A stretch of 64,000 nucleotides of DNA from CAVQBJ01 sp963710725 (GTDB lineage Bacteria; Actinomycetota; Thermoleophilia; Solirubrobacterales; Solirubrobacteraceae), in contig CAVQBJ010000002.1 in the NCBI GenBank assembly GCA_963710725.1, forward strand, positions 62,001 to 126,000, in the 5' to 3' direction. The translations under genes were made by a program, and so were the position numbers. Every line of letters begins with the position of its first letter. The stretch's first letter is position 1. This document shows positions 33,971-42,796 of the stretch, piece after piece. The notes beneath the pieces are model-generated. The model worked only from the letters and a program-made list of their open reading frames with translations. It had not been told where the DNA came from and did no database searches.

Positions 33971-35956
33971 ATGGATGATCTCGACGATCTCGCTCGGGAT
34001 GTCCGGGAGCGCGGCTTGGCGCGTGTCTTCGCGGTCCGGGGACGCGAACTCGTCAGCTCCCCGGCCGGCCGGCGCCTGGTCACCGGCGAGAACCTCCGCG
34101 AGCTCATCCGCGCCGACCCTGAGCTGCGCTCCGTGGCGGACCGCACGGTGTCGCCGGGGGGATCGGAGTGGCTCGCGCACACGAGACGCACGTTCGTCGC
34201 CCTCGCCGCAGCCGGCCTGCTCGAGCCCATGGTCGCCCGCGCACAGACGGGGTCCGCGTCTGGCCCCATCGGCACGGCGGCACAAGCCCCGTCCGGCCCG
34301 CTCGAGTCCGACGGAAGCCCGGTGGCGTCCTTCGCGGCATCGGAGTTTCAGAACTGGGGTCGCACGGTGACCAACACGCCGGCGGTGACCTTCGTGCCCC
34401 GCACCAAGCAGGGCGTTCAGGACATCGTCAGATGGGCGTCCGCGCAGAACAAGACCGTGCGAGCGGCGGGCTACCGCCACAGCTGGTCGGACGTCTTCTC
34501 CGCCGACGGCCAGGTGCTGATCTCGATGCTGCCGCTCGACGTCGTCGAGGACCTTCCGGCGTCCGAGCCGGCGATCGATCCGCAGGACGAGCTGCAGGGG
34601 ATCCAGCTCGTGGGAACGATCGTCGAAGGCGGCGTCACGAAGGCGCTGTGCCGCATCGGTGCCGCGACGACCAATGAGCAGTTTCGCGAGTGGTGCCTGG
34701 ACGCCGGCGGCGGCGCCTCGGCGTGGACGGTGCCGCTGAACGTGATCATGATCGAGATCACCTGGGGCGGCAGCAACGCGCAGATCTGCCATGGCGCCGG
34801 CCTCGCGCACCCGACGCTCAGCGACCTCGTGACGGAGGTGGAGTTCGTGAACGCCCTCGGCGAGCTTCAGACGGTGTCGGACCCCACGCTGCTCGCGGCG
34901 GCCGCGGGCTGCTTCGGACTGCTCGGAATCGTCACGTCCCTGACGCTCAAGCTCGACCCGATGACCTATGCGACGCTGAAGCCCAAGTCCGTGCCGCTTG
35001 CGCTCGCCGTCCCGCCGCCGCCCGGATTCTCCGTTCCGTCCGCCGTCGACCTGAGCGGCGTCTCGCAGGCCGACCTCGACCAGGCGGCAGCCAACTTCGC
35101 AGCGCAGTGCGAGAACTCGTACTACGCCGAGTTCTTCTGGTTCCCCTACCAACCGGACGCCTGGGTGAACTGCTGGAACAACGATGGCGCCGAGCGGGAC
35201 GCGCAGCCGTATCCAAGCGCGTTGGAGACGTCGGTCGAGGAGGCTGAGGAATACCTCATCCAGCTGATCACCAACAGCGTGTTCCGGCTGCTGCCCGGCC
35301 GCACACAGGCCGAGCTGTTCGGCTCCCTCGCGATGGCCAACCTCCCCAGCGGCGTCACCATCGTGACTCCGCTCATCGACGCGCTGCACTTCCGACGCGG
35401 CATCCAGAACTTCCGCTGCCTCGACATGGAGTTCGAGATACCGATCCCGTCCCTCGCCGACGATCCGACGCAACCGGACTGGTCGGTCTGTCAGCGGGCA
35501 TGGTGGGACGCCATCGCCAGCGTGTACGCGGCAGCCGACGCACCGATGCGGGTGACACTCGAGATGCGGATCATGGGCGGCTCGAACATCACGATGGCGC
35601 CGGAGTACGGAAACAGCCTCGGCACGTGCTCGATCGAGGTCCTGACGAGCCTGATCACGCCGACCACGGCCTGGACCTCGTTCATGCAGGACCTCACGAA
35701 CCAGTGGACCTCCTACACCGATTCCGCCGGCCGACCGCTCAACGTCCGCCCGCACTGGGCCAAGCAGTGGCAGCCGGTCACCATCGGCGGCCAACCGGCG
35801 GTCGACTACCTGCGGGACACCGCGTACGCCGACCGCATCCCGGAATTTCGTGCCGGCCTGCAGGCAATCGCCGCGCAGGGCGGCTACGCCACGAGTGATC
35901 TGCGCATGTTCAGCAACCCGCTCTTCGACGACCTGTTAGGCGCGATCTTCGAGTAG
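33971..35956 (+). CDS. Exported FAD-linked oxidase (aldonolactone-oxidase-like)
   Basis: A 661-aa protein. Residues 1-95 are an unusual N-terminus with two short helical segments (REHG-like RELVSSPAGRR) and then RRTFVALAAAGLLEPMVARA, which looks like a Tat export signal placed far inside. The body is a PCMH-type FAD-binding domain (FVPRTKQGVQDIVRWAS, AGYRHSWSDVF, GGSNAQICHGAGLAHP), where the His of RHSW may bind FAD covalently. The C-terminus has RPHWAKQW, the HWAK motif of L-gulono/arabinono-lactone oxidases. The start is GTG 33968 or ATG 33971 with no clear ribosome binding site. The last 21 bases overlap the convergent kinase gene. Confidence 0.8.
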   Translation: MDDLDDLARDVRERGLARVFAVRGRELVSSPAGRRLVTGENLRELIRADPELRSVADRTVSPGGSEWLAHTRRTFVALAAAGLLEPMVARAQTGSASGPIGTAAQAPSGPLESDGSPVASFAASEFQNWGRTVTNTPAVTFVPRTKQGVQDIVRWASAQNKTVRAAGYRHSWSDVFSADGQVLISMLPLDVVEDLPASEPAIDPQDELQGIQLVGTIVEGGVTKALCRIGAATTNEQFREWCLDAGGGASAWTVPLNVIMIEITWGGSNAQICHGAGLAHPTLSDLVTEVEFVNALGELQTVSDPTLLAAAAGCFGLLGIVTSLTLKLDPMTYATLKPKSVPLALAVPPPPGFSVPSAVDLSGVSQADLDQAAANFAAQCENSYYAEFFWFPYQPDAWVNCWNNDGAERDAQPYPSALETSVEEAEEYLIQLITNSVFRLLPGRTQAELFGSLAMANLPSGVTIVTPLIDALHFRRGIQNFRCLDMEFEIPIPSLADDPTQPDWSVCQRAWWDAIASVYAAADAPMRVTLEMRIMGGSNITMAPEYGNSLGTCSIEVLTSLITPTTAWTSFMQDLTNQWTSYTDSAGRPLNVRPHWAKQWQPVTIGGQPAVDYLRDTAYADRIPEFRAGLQAIAAQGGYATSDLRMFSNPLFDDLLGAIFE

Positions 35957-37375
35957 TCCGCGAGGTCGGCGGCTCGTTTCAGCCGGAGAAGGATCGTTGA
36001 GCGGCGCGTGTGTGGCGGGAAAGCTCACTTCGATCGACAGGCCACCGTCGGCGGGAGGGGTCGTGACGATCGTCGCGGCGTGGGCCTGCGCGATCGCCTT
36101 GACGATCGAGAGGCCGAGCCCGAGGCCGTCGCCGTCGCCCGTGCGTGTCCCGTTGAGTCGCTCGAAGGGCTCGAACAGGCGGCCGACATCGTTCGGCGAG
36201 AGCGGCGAGCCGGTGTTCGCGACGGTGAGGATCGCGCGGCCGCGGACCGTGCGCGTGGATACGTCCAGGCGGCCGTCGGGGCGATTGTGCCGGACGGCGT
36301 TATCGATGAGGTTGGCCGTGAGCCGCTCGATGAGTCGCGGGTCCCCCTCGGTGTGGGCAGGTGCGAGCGCGGTCTCGACGGTCAGGGCACCGGCGTCGAC
36401 GGTGGTCAGTGCGCGCGCCGTGAGCTCGGCGAGGTCGACGGTCTCGCGGCGCTCGAGCCCGCGCTGGCTGCGTGACATGACCAGGAGGGCGTCGATGAGA
36501 CGCTCCTGGTGGACTCCGCTGGCCAGCACCTTCTCACAGACCGTGCGGAGAGCGGAGGCGCTGGCGTCGGGGTCGGCGAGCGCGACCTCGAGCAGGGTTC
36601 GCTCGAGGGTCAGGGGGGTGCGCAGCTCGTGAGAGACGTTCGCCGCGAATTGGCGCTGGGCCGCGAACGCGGTCTCGAGCCGTTCGAGCAGCGAATCGAA
36701 GGTGTCGGCGAGTCGGGTGAGCTCGTCGTCAGGGCCGACGAGGGCGAGGCGGCGGTGCAGGTTGCTCGCCGAGATGTCCTGGGCAGCCGCCGTCATCGCG
36801 CGCAGCGGACGCAGCGCGCGCCCGGCGACGACCCAGGCGAGCCACATCGCGATCACCGCCATGATCGTCAGCGCGACGCCCGACTCGATCAGCAGCGTCT
36901 GCAACGCGGCGCTGGACTGCGCCGCCGCCGACGCGATGAGGATGCGCCCGGCCGTCACCTGAGCTTCGGGCGGCGGTGCACCGGCGGGCACCGCGACGTG
37001 AAACGCGCGACCGCTCGAGGGGACCGCAGGTGCCGCGCCGGCTGGCACTGCGACGTGAAGCGGGCGGGCGTCCGAGGGGAGGAGCGCGGGCGGCAAGATC
37101 GGCGGTTGCCCCCGCCCGACGGCGAGGCTCGCGCCCGGGCTTGGGGCGGCGCTCGAGTGCGACGTGAACCCAAATGCCTGGACCCCCTTGCCCACGCTGA
37201 GGAAGTAGCCGGCCGTGTAGCGACTCGACACGAGCCCGTAGGTGATCCCGAGCAGTGCCGCGCCGCAGAGGATGAAGAGCCCTCCGTAGATGAGGGTCAA
37301 GCGCAGGCGAATCGTGCGTGGCGGCAGAGCGCGCCAGCGGCGCGCGAGCGTGGTGACAAGGCGGTTCGTGGTCAA
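35936..37375 (-). CDS. Two-component sensor histidine kinase
   Basis: A 479-aa membrane kinase. It has TM1 at residues 27-50, an extracytoplasmic domain (51-160) and TM2 around 163-185. A HAMP domain (GRALRPLRAMTAAAQDI) follows, then HisKA with phosphoacceptor His249 in VSHELRTPL, and HATPase with NLIDNAVRHN and GLGLGLSIVKAIAQAH. The extracytoplasmic part is Pro/Ala-rich and contains the phrase HVAVPAGA twice about 20 residues apart. Its TTG start overlaps the regulator stop (37372-37375). Together with the regulator it is divergent from the efflux operon at 38161 and probably controls it. Confidence 0.9.
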   Translation of the reverse strand: MTTNRLVTTLARRWRALPPRTIRLRLTLIYGGLFILCGAALLGITYGLVSSRYTAGYFLSVGKGVQAFGFTSHSSAAPSPGASLAVGRGQPPILPPALLPSDARPLHVAVPAGAAPAVPSSGRAFHVAVPAGAPPPEAQVTAGRILIASAAAQSSAALQTLLIESGVALTIMAVIAMWLAWVVAGRALRPLRAMTAAAQDISASNLHRRLALVGPDDELTRLADTFDSLLERLETAFAAQRQFAANVSHELRTPLTLERTLLEVALADPDASASALRTVCEKVLASGVHQERLIDALLVMSRSQRGLERRETVDLAELTARALTTVDAGALTVETALAPAHTEGDPRLIERLTANLIDNAVRHNRPDGRLDVSTRTVRGRAILTVANTGSPLSPNDVGRLFEPFERLNGTRTGDGDGLGLGLSIVKAIAQAHAATIVTTPPADGGLSIEVSFPATHAPLNDPSPAETSRRPRGLLEDRA

Positions 37376-38031
37376 GTGCGTATGCGGTAGCCGGCGCGGG
37401 GCACGGTCTCGATCGCGACGGGCTCGCCGAGCTTGCGCCGCAGTCGGTTGATCGTCACTTTGACGACTCCGCTGAACGAGTCGGCGTACTGGTCCCAGCC
37501 GCGCTGCAGGAGCTCCTCGCTGGAGAGCGGCGCACCGGCGGCCGTGAGCAGGAGCTCGAGCACCGTGAGCTCCTTGGGGCTGAGCTCGATGCGCCGCCCG
37601 GCCCGAGTCGCGACCCGCTGGACGGTGTCGAGCTGGATGTCGCCGCTGACCAGCACCGGCGGGCGCGCGGGGTGGCTGCGCCGTTCCAAGGCGCGGATGC
37701 GCGCGACCAGCTCGGCGAACGCGAACGGCTTGGGCAGGTAGTCGTCGGCGCCGAGGCTGAGACCGTCGACCCGGCTTTCGATGGTGTCCGCCGCGGTGAG
37801 CATGAGCACCCGCGCTCGCGCTCCGGCAGCGACGAGTGCACGGCAGACCTCGTCGCCGTGCAGCCCGGGGAGATCTCGGTCGAGCACGACGACGTCGTAG
37901 GCATCTTGGACGCCCTGGCGCAGGCCGGCCTGCCCGTCGAAGACGGCGTCGACGGCCATGCCCTCGCGGCGCAGGCCGTCGGCGATGGTGAGCGCGAGCT
38001 CCCTGTGATCTTCGACGATCAGTACGCGCAT
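37372..38031 (-). CDS. OmpR/PhoB-family response regulator
   Basis: A 219-aa regulator. Its receiver domain has phosphoacceptor Asp51 (VVLDRDLPG), acidic pair Glu7-Asp8 and Lys101 (YLPKPFAF). The C-terminal winged helix begins near residue 130 (ELSPKELTVLELLL) and ends VETVPRAGYRIRT-like. The ATG at 38031 is chosen because GAGGAG lies 8 bases upstream; a second ATG 18 bases earlier is possible. It is the first gene of the kinase operon and likely binds the repeats at 38061-38100. Confidence 0.92.
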   Translation of the reverse strand: MRVLIVEDHRELALTIADGLRREGMAVDAVFDGQAGLRQGVQDAYDVVVLDRDLPGLHGDEVCRALVAAGARARVLMLTAADTIESRVDGLSLGADDYLPKPFAFAELVARIRALERRSHPARPPVLVSGDIQLDTVQRVATRAGRRIELSPKELTVLELLLTAAGAPLSSEELLQRGWDQYADSFSGVVKVTINRLRRKLGEPVAIETVPRAGYRIRT

Positions 38032-38060
38032 CGGTGAGCTCCTCAGCATGATCGGCCTCG

Positions 38061-38100
38061 GGTTACGAGCAGGTAACAGGTGCTGTGACCGCCGTGTAAC
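38061..38100. promoter_or_regulatory. Phased repeat cluster, likely response-regulator binding site
   Basis: GTAAC at 38073, GTGAC at 38085 and GTAAC at 38096 are direct repeats spaced 12 and 11 bases (one helical turn). GTTAC at 38062 forms an inverted partner to the first. OmpR-family regulators bind such tandem half-sites. It lies 61 bases upstream of the lipoprotein gene and 30 upstream of the regulator start. Confidence 0.55.
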
Positions 38101-38160
38101 CCCGACCCCACTATTCATTGCCTCGAGCCAGTTGCCACCGCCGCGATCAAGGAGCGTGAC

Positions 38161-38856
38161 ATGCCGCCCGCCGACCACCCGACCAGTCGCCGTTCCCACC
38201 GCCGGCGCGGCGCGTCTCTACTGTCGGCGGGCGCGGCCGCGCTGAGCGTCGCGGGCCTCCTCGCCGGCTGCGGCGGCAGCTCGTCGCCGGGGGTGGCGAG
38301 CGTCGGCAACGCCAAGGCCACGAGCAGTCAGTCCGCGGCGGCGGGCGGCGCCGCCGGCGGGGACGCCGGAGGGCCGGCGACGCCGAGCGCGGGCGGGAGC
38401 GGGGGCAGCCAGGAGGCGTCGGTGGCGATCAACGGCGGCAGCCGCCAGGACGCGCTCAAGTTCTCGGCCTGCATGCGTGCGAACGGGGAGCCCAACTTCC
38501 CCGACCCCAACGGCCAGGGCGCGATCCAGTTCGGCACTGCTAACGGCATCGACCCGAGCTCGGCGCAGTTCCAGGCCGCCCAGCAGAAGTGCGCGAGGTA
38601 CACACCGCACGGCGGCGCCCCACCGAGCCCGGCCCAGCAGGCCCAGGCCCAGGCCCAGGCGCTGAAGTTCTCGGCCTGCATGCGCTCGCACGGCGAGCCT
38701 GACTTCCCCGATCCGCAGTTCTCGAATGGGGGGATCGGGATCCGGATCCATGGCGGGCCGGGAAGCGGCCTGGATCCGAGATCGCCGACCTTCCAGGCGG
38801 CCCAGAAGGCGTGCTCGTCGTACCTCGGCGGGCCGAAGCTGGCGCCCGGCCCATGA
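38161..38856 (+). CDS. Lipoprotein with duplicated Cys-Met-Arg domain
   Basis: A 231-aa lipoprotein. The signal ends LLAGC (lipobox, Cys about residue 38). A Ser/Gly/Ala-rich linker follows, then two copies of a 55-residue domain starting ALKFSACMR, continuing GEPxFPDP and ending in FQAAQKxC. Each copy has one Cys near the start and one near the end, suggesting a disulfide per copy. Twenty bases are identical between the copies (38458-38477 and 38665-38684). AAGGAG precedes the ATG. It is the first gene of the efflux operon facing the two-component system. I know such proteins only as unnamed partners of efflux systems. Confidence 0.75.
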   Translation: MPPADHPTSRRSHRRRGASLLSAGAAALSVAGLLAGCGGSSSPGVASVGNAKATSSQSAAAGGAAGGDAGGPATPSAGGSGGSQEASVAINGGSRQDALKFSACMRANGEPNFPDPNGQGAIQFGTANGIDPSSAQFQAAQQKCARYTPHGGAPPSPAQQAQAQAQALKFSACMRSHGEPDFPDPQFSNGGIGIRIHGGPGSGLDPRSPTFQAAQKACSSYLGGPKLAPGP

Positions 38857-38941
38857 GCGCGGGCGCTGAGCGGAGCGTCCTGGCCGCCGGCCGTCCCCGG
38901 AGCGGTCGCGGGATCCCGAACGGCGCGAGGGCCGGCGAGCC

Positions 38942-40471
38942 GTGAGCGCGTCCTCGGCCGCCAGCACCGGCGAGGCGATCGACGCCCCGCCGGCCGGGCG
39001 CGATCGCGGACTCGGGCGCGGGCGACGCCGGATGCTCGCGGCCGTCGCGTTGGGCCTTGCCGTCGCGGCGGTGGTGGTTCTGGTCACCGACCCGTTCGGC
39101 GGGGGAGGTCCAGCGCACGGGGTGGCCGATAACGAATATCCGACTTCGCTGCAGTCGGTGACGCGGGAGACGCTGTCGCAGCAGACGCAGGAGAGCGCCA
39201 CGCTGGGCTTCGCGGGCAGTTCGGTGATCCGCCTCCCGATGGGCACCTCGCCGTCCGCGGTGACGCAGGCGCAGCAGTCGGTCACGACGAACGAGGGGAT
39301 GCTGGCGTCGGTGCAGTCGTCGCTGTCGGCCGACGACGCGACGCTCGCGCAGGCGCGGGCGACTCTGTCAGCCGATGAGCAGCAGGAGGCGGTCGACTGC
39401 GCCGGTGACGACGCCGCCCAGAGCCCGTCGAGCGGCGGCGGCTCGGGCGGCGGCGCTTCGGGCGGGTGCGCCGGCGCAGCGCAGATGGTGTCGAGCGATC
39501 AACAGGCCGTGATCGCGGCGGCAGCCCGGGTCGCGGGTGATGAGCACTCGGTGACGTCGGCGCAGAGCGCGTTGGCGAGCGCGCACGCCTCGCTCGATAC
39601 GGCGCAGTCGCACGAGACGATCTACGGCCAGGATTCGACGTTTACCACCGTGCCCTCGACCGGGGCGGTCATCCATCGCGGCGAGAGCCTGTACGCGATC
39701 GACGGCGAGCCGGTGCTGCTCCTCTACGGGCCGGCGGTCGCGACGCGGGCGTTCGCGTCCGGCATGTCCCCGGGCCTGGACGTCGGCGAGCTGAACGCGA
39801 ACCTCGACGCGCTCGGCTACGGCTCCGGGCTCAGCGGCGACGCCTTCACCGCCGGAACCGACGCGGCGATCCGCGCGCTGCAGTCCGCTCGCGGGCTGAG
39901 CGTGACCGGCGAGCTGCTACTCGGATCCGTGGTCTTCGAGTACGGCGCGGTCCGGATCACCGACGTGATGGCGAACGTGGCCGACGGCTCGAGCGTGTCG
40001 CCGGGCCCCGTCCTCACCGTCAGCTCGACCAAGCCGCAGGTCGCGATCCAGCTCGACGCGGCCTTGGAGGGCGAGGTCAAGGTGGGTGATCCGGTCACGA
40101 TTACCCTGCCCGACAACCAGACGACGCCGGGCCGGGTCTCCTACGTGAGCTCGGTCGCCTCCAGTCAGAGCGGGTCGGCCACGATCCTCGTCGACGCTGT
40201 CCCCACCGATCCGGCGGCGACCGGCGGCCTGGACCAGGCGCCCGTCAACGTCTCGATCACCACCGGCACCGTGCAAGACGCGCTCGTCGTCCCCGTCGAT
40301 GCGCTGCTGGCGCTCGCCGGTGGCGGTTACGCGGTCGAGGAGGTCGGTGCCCTCGGTGTGCACCAGCTCGTCCCGGTCACCACGGGGCTGTTCGACGACG
40401 CCGACGGCCTCGTGCAGGTGTCGGGGCCCGGGCTCGCGGTCGACCAGCAGGTCGTGGTCCCGGGCACGTGA
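38942..40471 (+). CDS. HlyD/MacA-like periplasmic adaptor with peptidoglycan-binding domain
   Basis: A 509-aa membrane-fusion protein. The single N-terminal helix is at residues 31-48. A long Ala/Gln-rich coiled-coil arm (about 90-230) is interrupted by a Gly/Ser loop with CAGDD and GGCAGAA. A lipoyl-like half (VPSTGAVIHRGESLYAIDGEPV) and a peptidoglycan-binding-1 domain (LNANLDALGYGSGLSGD and AIRALQSARGLSVTGEL) precede the beta-barrel. This layout is typical of actinobacterial adaptors serving MacB-type transporters. Start GTG at 38942. Its stop overlaps the ATPase start by GTGA (40468-40471). Confidence 0.85.
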   Translation: MSASSAASTGEAIDAPPAGRDRGLGRGRRRMLAAVALGLAVAAVVVLVTDPFGGGGPAHGVADNEYPTSLQSVTRETLSQQTQESATLGFAGSSVIRLPMGTSPSAVTQAQQSVTTNEGMLASVQSSLSADDATLAQARATLSADEQQEAVDCAGDDAAQSPSSGGGSGGGASGGCAGAAQMVSSDQQAVIAAAARVAGDEHSVTSAQSALASAHASLDTAQSHETIYGQDSTFTTVPSTGAVIHRGESLYAIDGEPVLLLYGPAVATRAFASGMSPGLDVGELNANLDALGYGSGLSGDAFTAGTDAAIRALQSARGLSVTGELLLGSVVFEYGAVRITDVMANVADGSSVSPGPVLTVSSTKPQVAIQLDAALEGEVKVGDPVTITLPDNQTTPGRVSYVSSVASSQSGSATILVDAVPTDPAATGGLDQAPVNVSITTGTVQDALVVPVDALLALAGGGYAVEEVGALGVHQLVPVTTGLFDDADGLVQVSGPGLAVDQQVVVPGT

Positions 40472-41245
40472 GGGTCGGAACGGACACCCCGTGGCGCGCC
40501 GGCGACGAGGAGCCGGGCGACGTCGGTGCGACACTCCCCGACGACGGCGCCCCCGACGCGGTGCTCGAGCTCGATGCGGTGACGAAGATCTACCCGGCCC
40601 AGCCGCCGGTGGTCGCTCTGTCGGACGTGAGCTTCACGGTGCACCGCGGTGAACTGGTCGCCATCGTCGGCCCGTCGGGCTCGGGCAAGTCGACCCTGCT
40701 GCACGTGATCGGCACGCTCGAGCGACCGACCTCGGGGGTCGGTGCGCATCACCGGCCTTGACGTCGCCGGGCTCACGGATCGCGAGCTGTCCGTGGTGCG
40801 GGCGACCCGGATCGGATTCGTCTTTCAGCAGTTCTTCCTCGCCGAGCACCAGAGCGCACTGGATAACGTCGCCGACGGGCTGCTCTACGCCGGCGTTCCC
40901 GCGCCGGCGCGGCGCGCGCGGGCCGACGAGGCGCTCGCCCGCGTCGGGCTCGAGCAGCGCGCGGACTTTCTCCCGACCCAGCTCTCCGGCGGCGAGCGCC
41001 AGCGGGTCGCGATCGCGCGCGCACTCATCGGCGCCCCGGCGATCGTCCTCGCCGACGAGCCGACCGGCAACCTGGACAGCACCAACGGCGCCGCGATCTT
41101 CGAGCTCCTGCAGGAGCTCCACGCCGGCGGAGCGACGATCGTGGTCATCACCCACGACCATCAGCTCGCCGCCCGGTTGCCCCGCCAGATCGAGATGCTC
41201 GACGGGCGCATCGTCACCGACAGCGCAAGCGTGCCGACTCGCTGA
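40468..41245 (+). pseudogene. MacB-type ABC ATPase with a +1 frameshift in a G-run
   Basis: Two overlapping frames make one 258-residue ATPase. The first (from 40468) contains LDAVTKIYPAQPP and Walker A GPSGSGKST and runs to SGV after a run of five G at 40734-40738. The second (in frame from about 40742) continues RITGLDVAGL, then the signature QLSGGERQRVAIARAL and Walker B IVLADEPTGNLD. Dropping one G restores a normal protein. Either the gene is inactivated or this is a sequencing/assembly error; four more single-base indels occur in the permease of the same operon. Confidence 0.8.
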
Positions 41246-42786
41246 TGTCCGCCCCGCCTCCCCGCTCACGCCGCGCCCGAGTTGCGCTGCTCGCGATGCC
41301 GGTAGCCGTCGCCATCGGTCTCGGCGGTCTCCAGCTCACGGCGGAGTCGCCCGCGGCCGGAGGCACCGCGCCGTCGGCGCCGACGAGCAGCAGTTCCTGC
41401 CCGGCGGGCAACCCCGCGAACACGCTGGCCCTGGTGTCCGGCACGCCCCAGACAGCGCAGCTGGACACCCAGTTCGGCAGCGGCCTGCAGGTCGCGCTCG
41501 CGAACACGAACGGCTGCCCCGTCACGGCCGCGATCGCGGGGACGCCGGTCACGTTCACCGCGCCGGCCAGCGGCGCGAGCGCCATATTCTCCGCCTCCGG
41601 GTCGGACACGGTCACGGTCGGCAGCGACGACGCGGGCAACGTGGCCGCGGCGATGCTCACCGCGAACGACACGCCGGGCAGCTACACGATCACGGCCACC
41701 AGCACCTACGGCACCGTCACCTTCTCGCTGACCAACACCGCCGCCGGACTCGCGGCGACCGTCGTCGCGCTCGCCCCGACCGTCGAGCAGGCGACCGTCG
41801 GCGCCCGCTACCCGCAGCCGCTCACAGCGCGCGTGCTCGACGCCAACGGCAGCCCCGTCGTCGGCGCGACCGTCACCTTCACCCTCGGCGCCGGCGGCGG
41901 CACCGGCGCGAGCGCCTCCGGCGCAGCGACGGCCGGGGCGACCTTCGACGGCGGCAGCGACCAAGCCGCCGCGACGACCAACGGCGACGGAATCGCGACC
42001 TCGCCAGGCTTCAGCGCCAACGCCACCAGTGGCACGTTCACCGCGAGCGCCTCGACCTCCCACGTCGCCGAGCCCGCGAGCTTCGCCCTCGACAACCTCG
42101 CCGCCACGGCGCCCTCGGTCACCGCGGTCGGATCGACGCACCCGTCCGCCACGGTCGACACCCGCTACGGGCAGCCCTTGCAGATCAGGGTCCGCGAGCC
42201 CGACGGGAGCCCGGTGGTGGGCGCAACGGTCACCTTCATGCTCGGCTCCAGCGCCGGCGCGACCGGCTCGAGCGCGGGCGCCGGCGCGACCTTCCTCGCG
42301 CGCGGCGCGCAGGCGACCGCGACCACCGGCGCGAAGGGGATCGCCACCTCACCGCCGCTCGCCGCCAACGGTGTCGCCGGCACCTTCAAGGCCACGGCAA
42401 CGGTGTCGGGCACGGTCGCCGTGACGCAGTTCACGCTGCGCAATCGGGCCGGCGCGCCGGCCACCGTCACCACCGGCGTGGCCGCCAGGGAGTCGGCCAC
42501 GGTGGGCGACCGCTTCGCGATCGCGCTCGCCGTCACCGTCACCGACGCCGAGCACAACCTGGCTCCCAGAGTCGAGGTCACCTTCACCGCGCCCGCATTC
42601 GGCGCCAGCGGCACCTTTGCCACCCACCCGCGGGGATCGAGAACCGTCACCGTGACCACCGATGCGGCGGGCGTCGCCGTCGCCCCGTCGTTCATCGCCA
42701 ACGGCGAGCAGGGCGGCTACGTCGTCATGGCCACGGTCAGGCATGCTCGGCCCGCTGCCTTCGCGCTCGTCAACAAGGCCTCCTGA
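41245..42786 (+). CDS. Secreted protein with tandem bacterial Ig-like (Big-1-type) domains
   Basis: A 513-aa exported protein of at least four Ig-like repeats. A signal peptide (RVALLAMPVAVAIGLGG) is followed by repeats with the same frame: PLxxRVxDxxGSPVVGATVTF near residue 205, again near 325, and related copies near 60 and 430. Each ends with a GTFTASAS- or GTFKATAT-like strand. The start ATG overlaps the ATPase stop by one base (TGATG). The gene sits between the ATPase and permease of an efflux operon, an unusual place for a surface Ig protein. Roles in adhesion or as an external periplasmic sleeve are guesses. Confidence 0.8.
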   Translation: MSAPPPRSRRARVALLAMPVAVAIGLGGLQLTAESPAAGGTAPSAPTSSSSCPAGNPANTLALVSGTPQTAQLDTQFGSGLQVALANTNGCPVTAAIAGTPVTFTAPASGASAIFSASGSDTVTVGSDDAGNVAAAMLTANDTPGSYTITATSTYGTVTFSLTNTAAGLAATVVALAPTVEQATVGARYPQPLTARVLDANGSPVVGATVTFTLGAGGGTGASASGAATAGATFDGGSDQAAATTNGDGIATSPGFSANATSGTFTASASTSHVAEPASFALDNLAATAPSVTAVGSTHPSATVDTRYGQPLQIRVREPDGSPVVGATVTFMLGSSAGATGSSAGAGATFLARGAQATATTGAKGIATSPPLAANGVAGTFKATATVSGTVAVTQFTLRNRAGAPATVTTGVAARESATVGDRFAIALAVTVTDAEHNLAPRVEVTFTAPAFGASGTFATHPRGSRTVTVTTDAAGVAVAPSFIANGEQGGYVVMATVRHARPAAFALVNKAS

Positions 42787-42796
42787 GGTGACCGAC

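Noticed and set aside
33911..35794. 627-codon minus-strand open frame
   Set aside because: Antisense to the FAD-linked oxidase, whose motifs are clear. The antisense product has no domain.
40758..42791. 677-codon plus-strand open frame
   Set aside because: Runs in a shifted frame across the ATPase and Ig-like genes; the product is Arg/His low-complexity.
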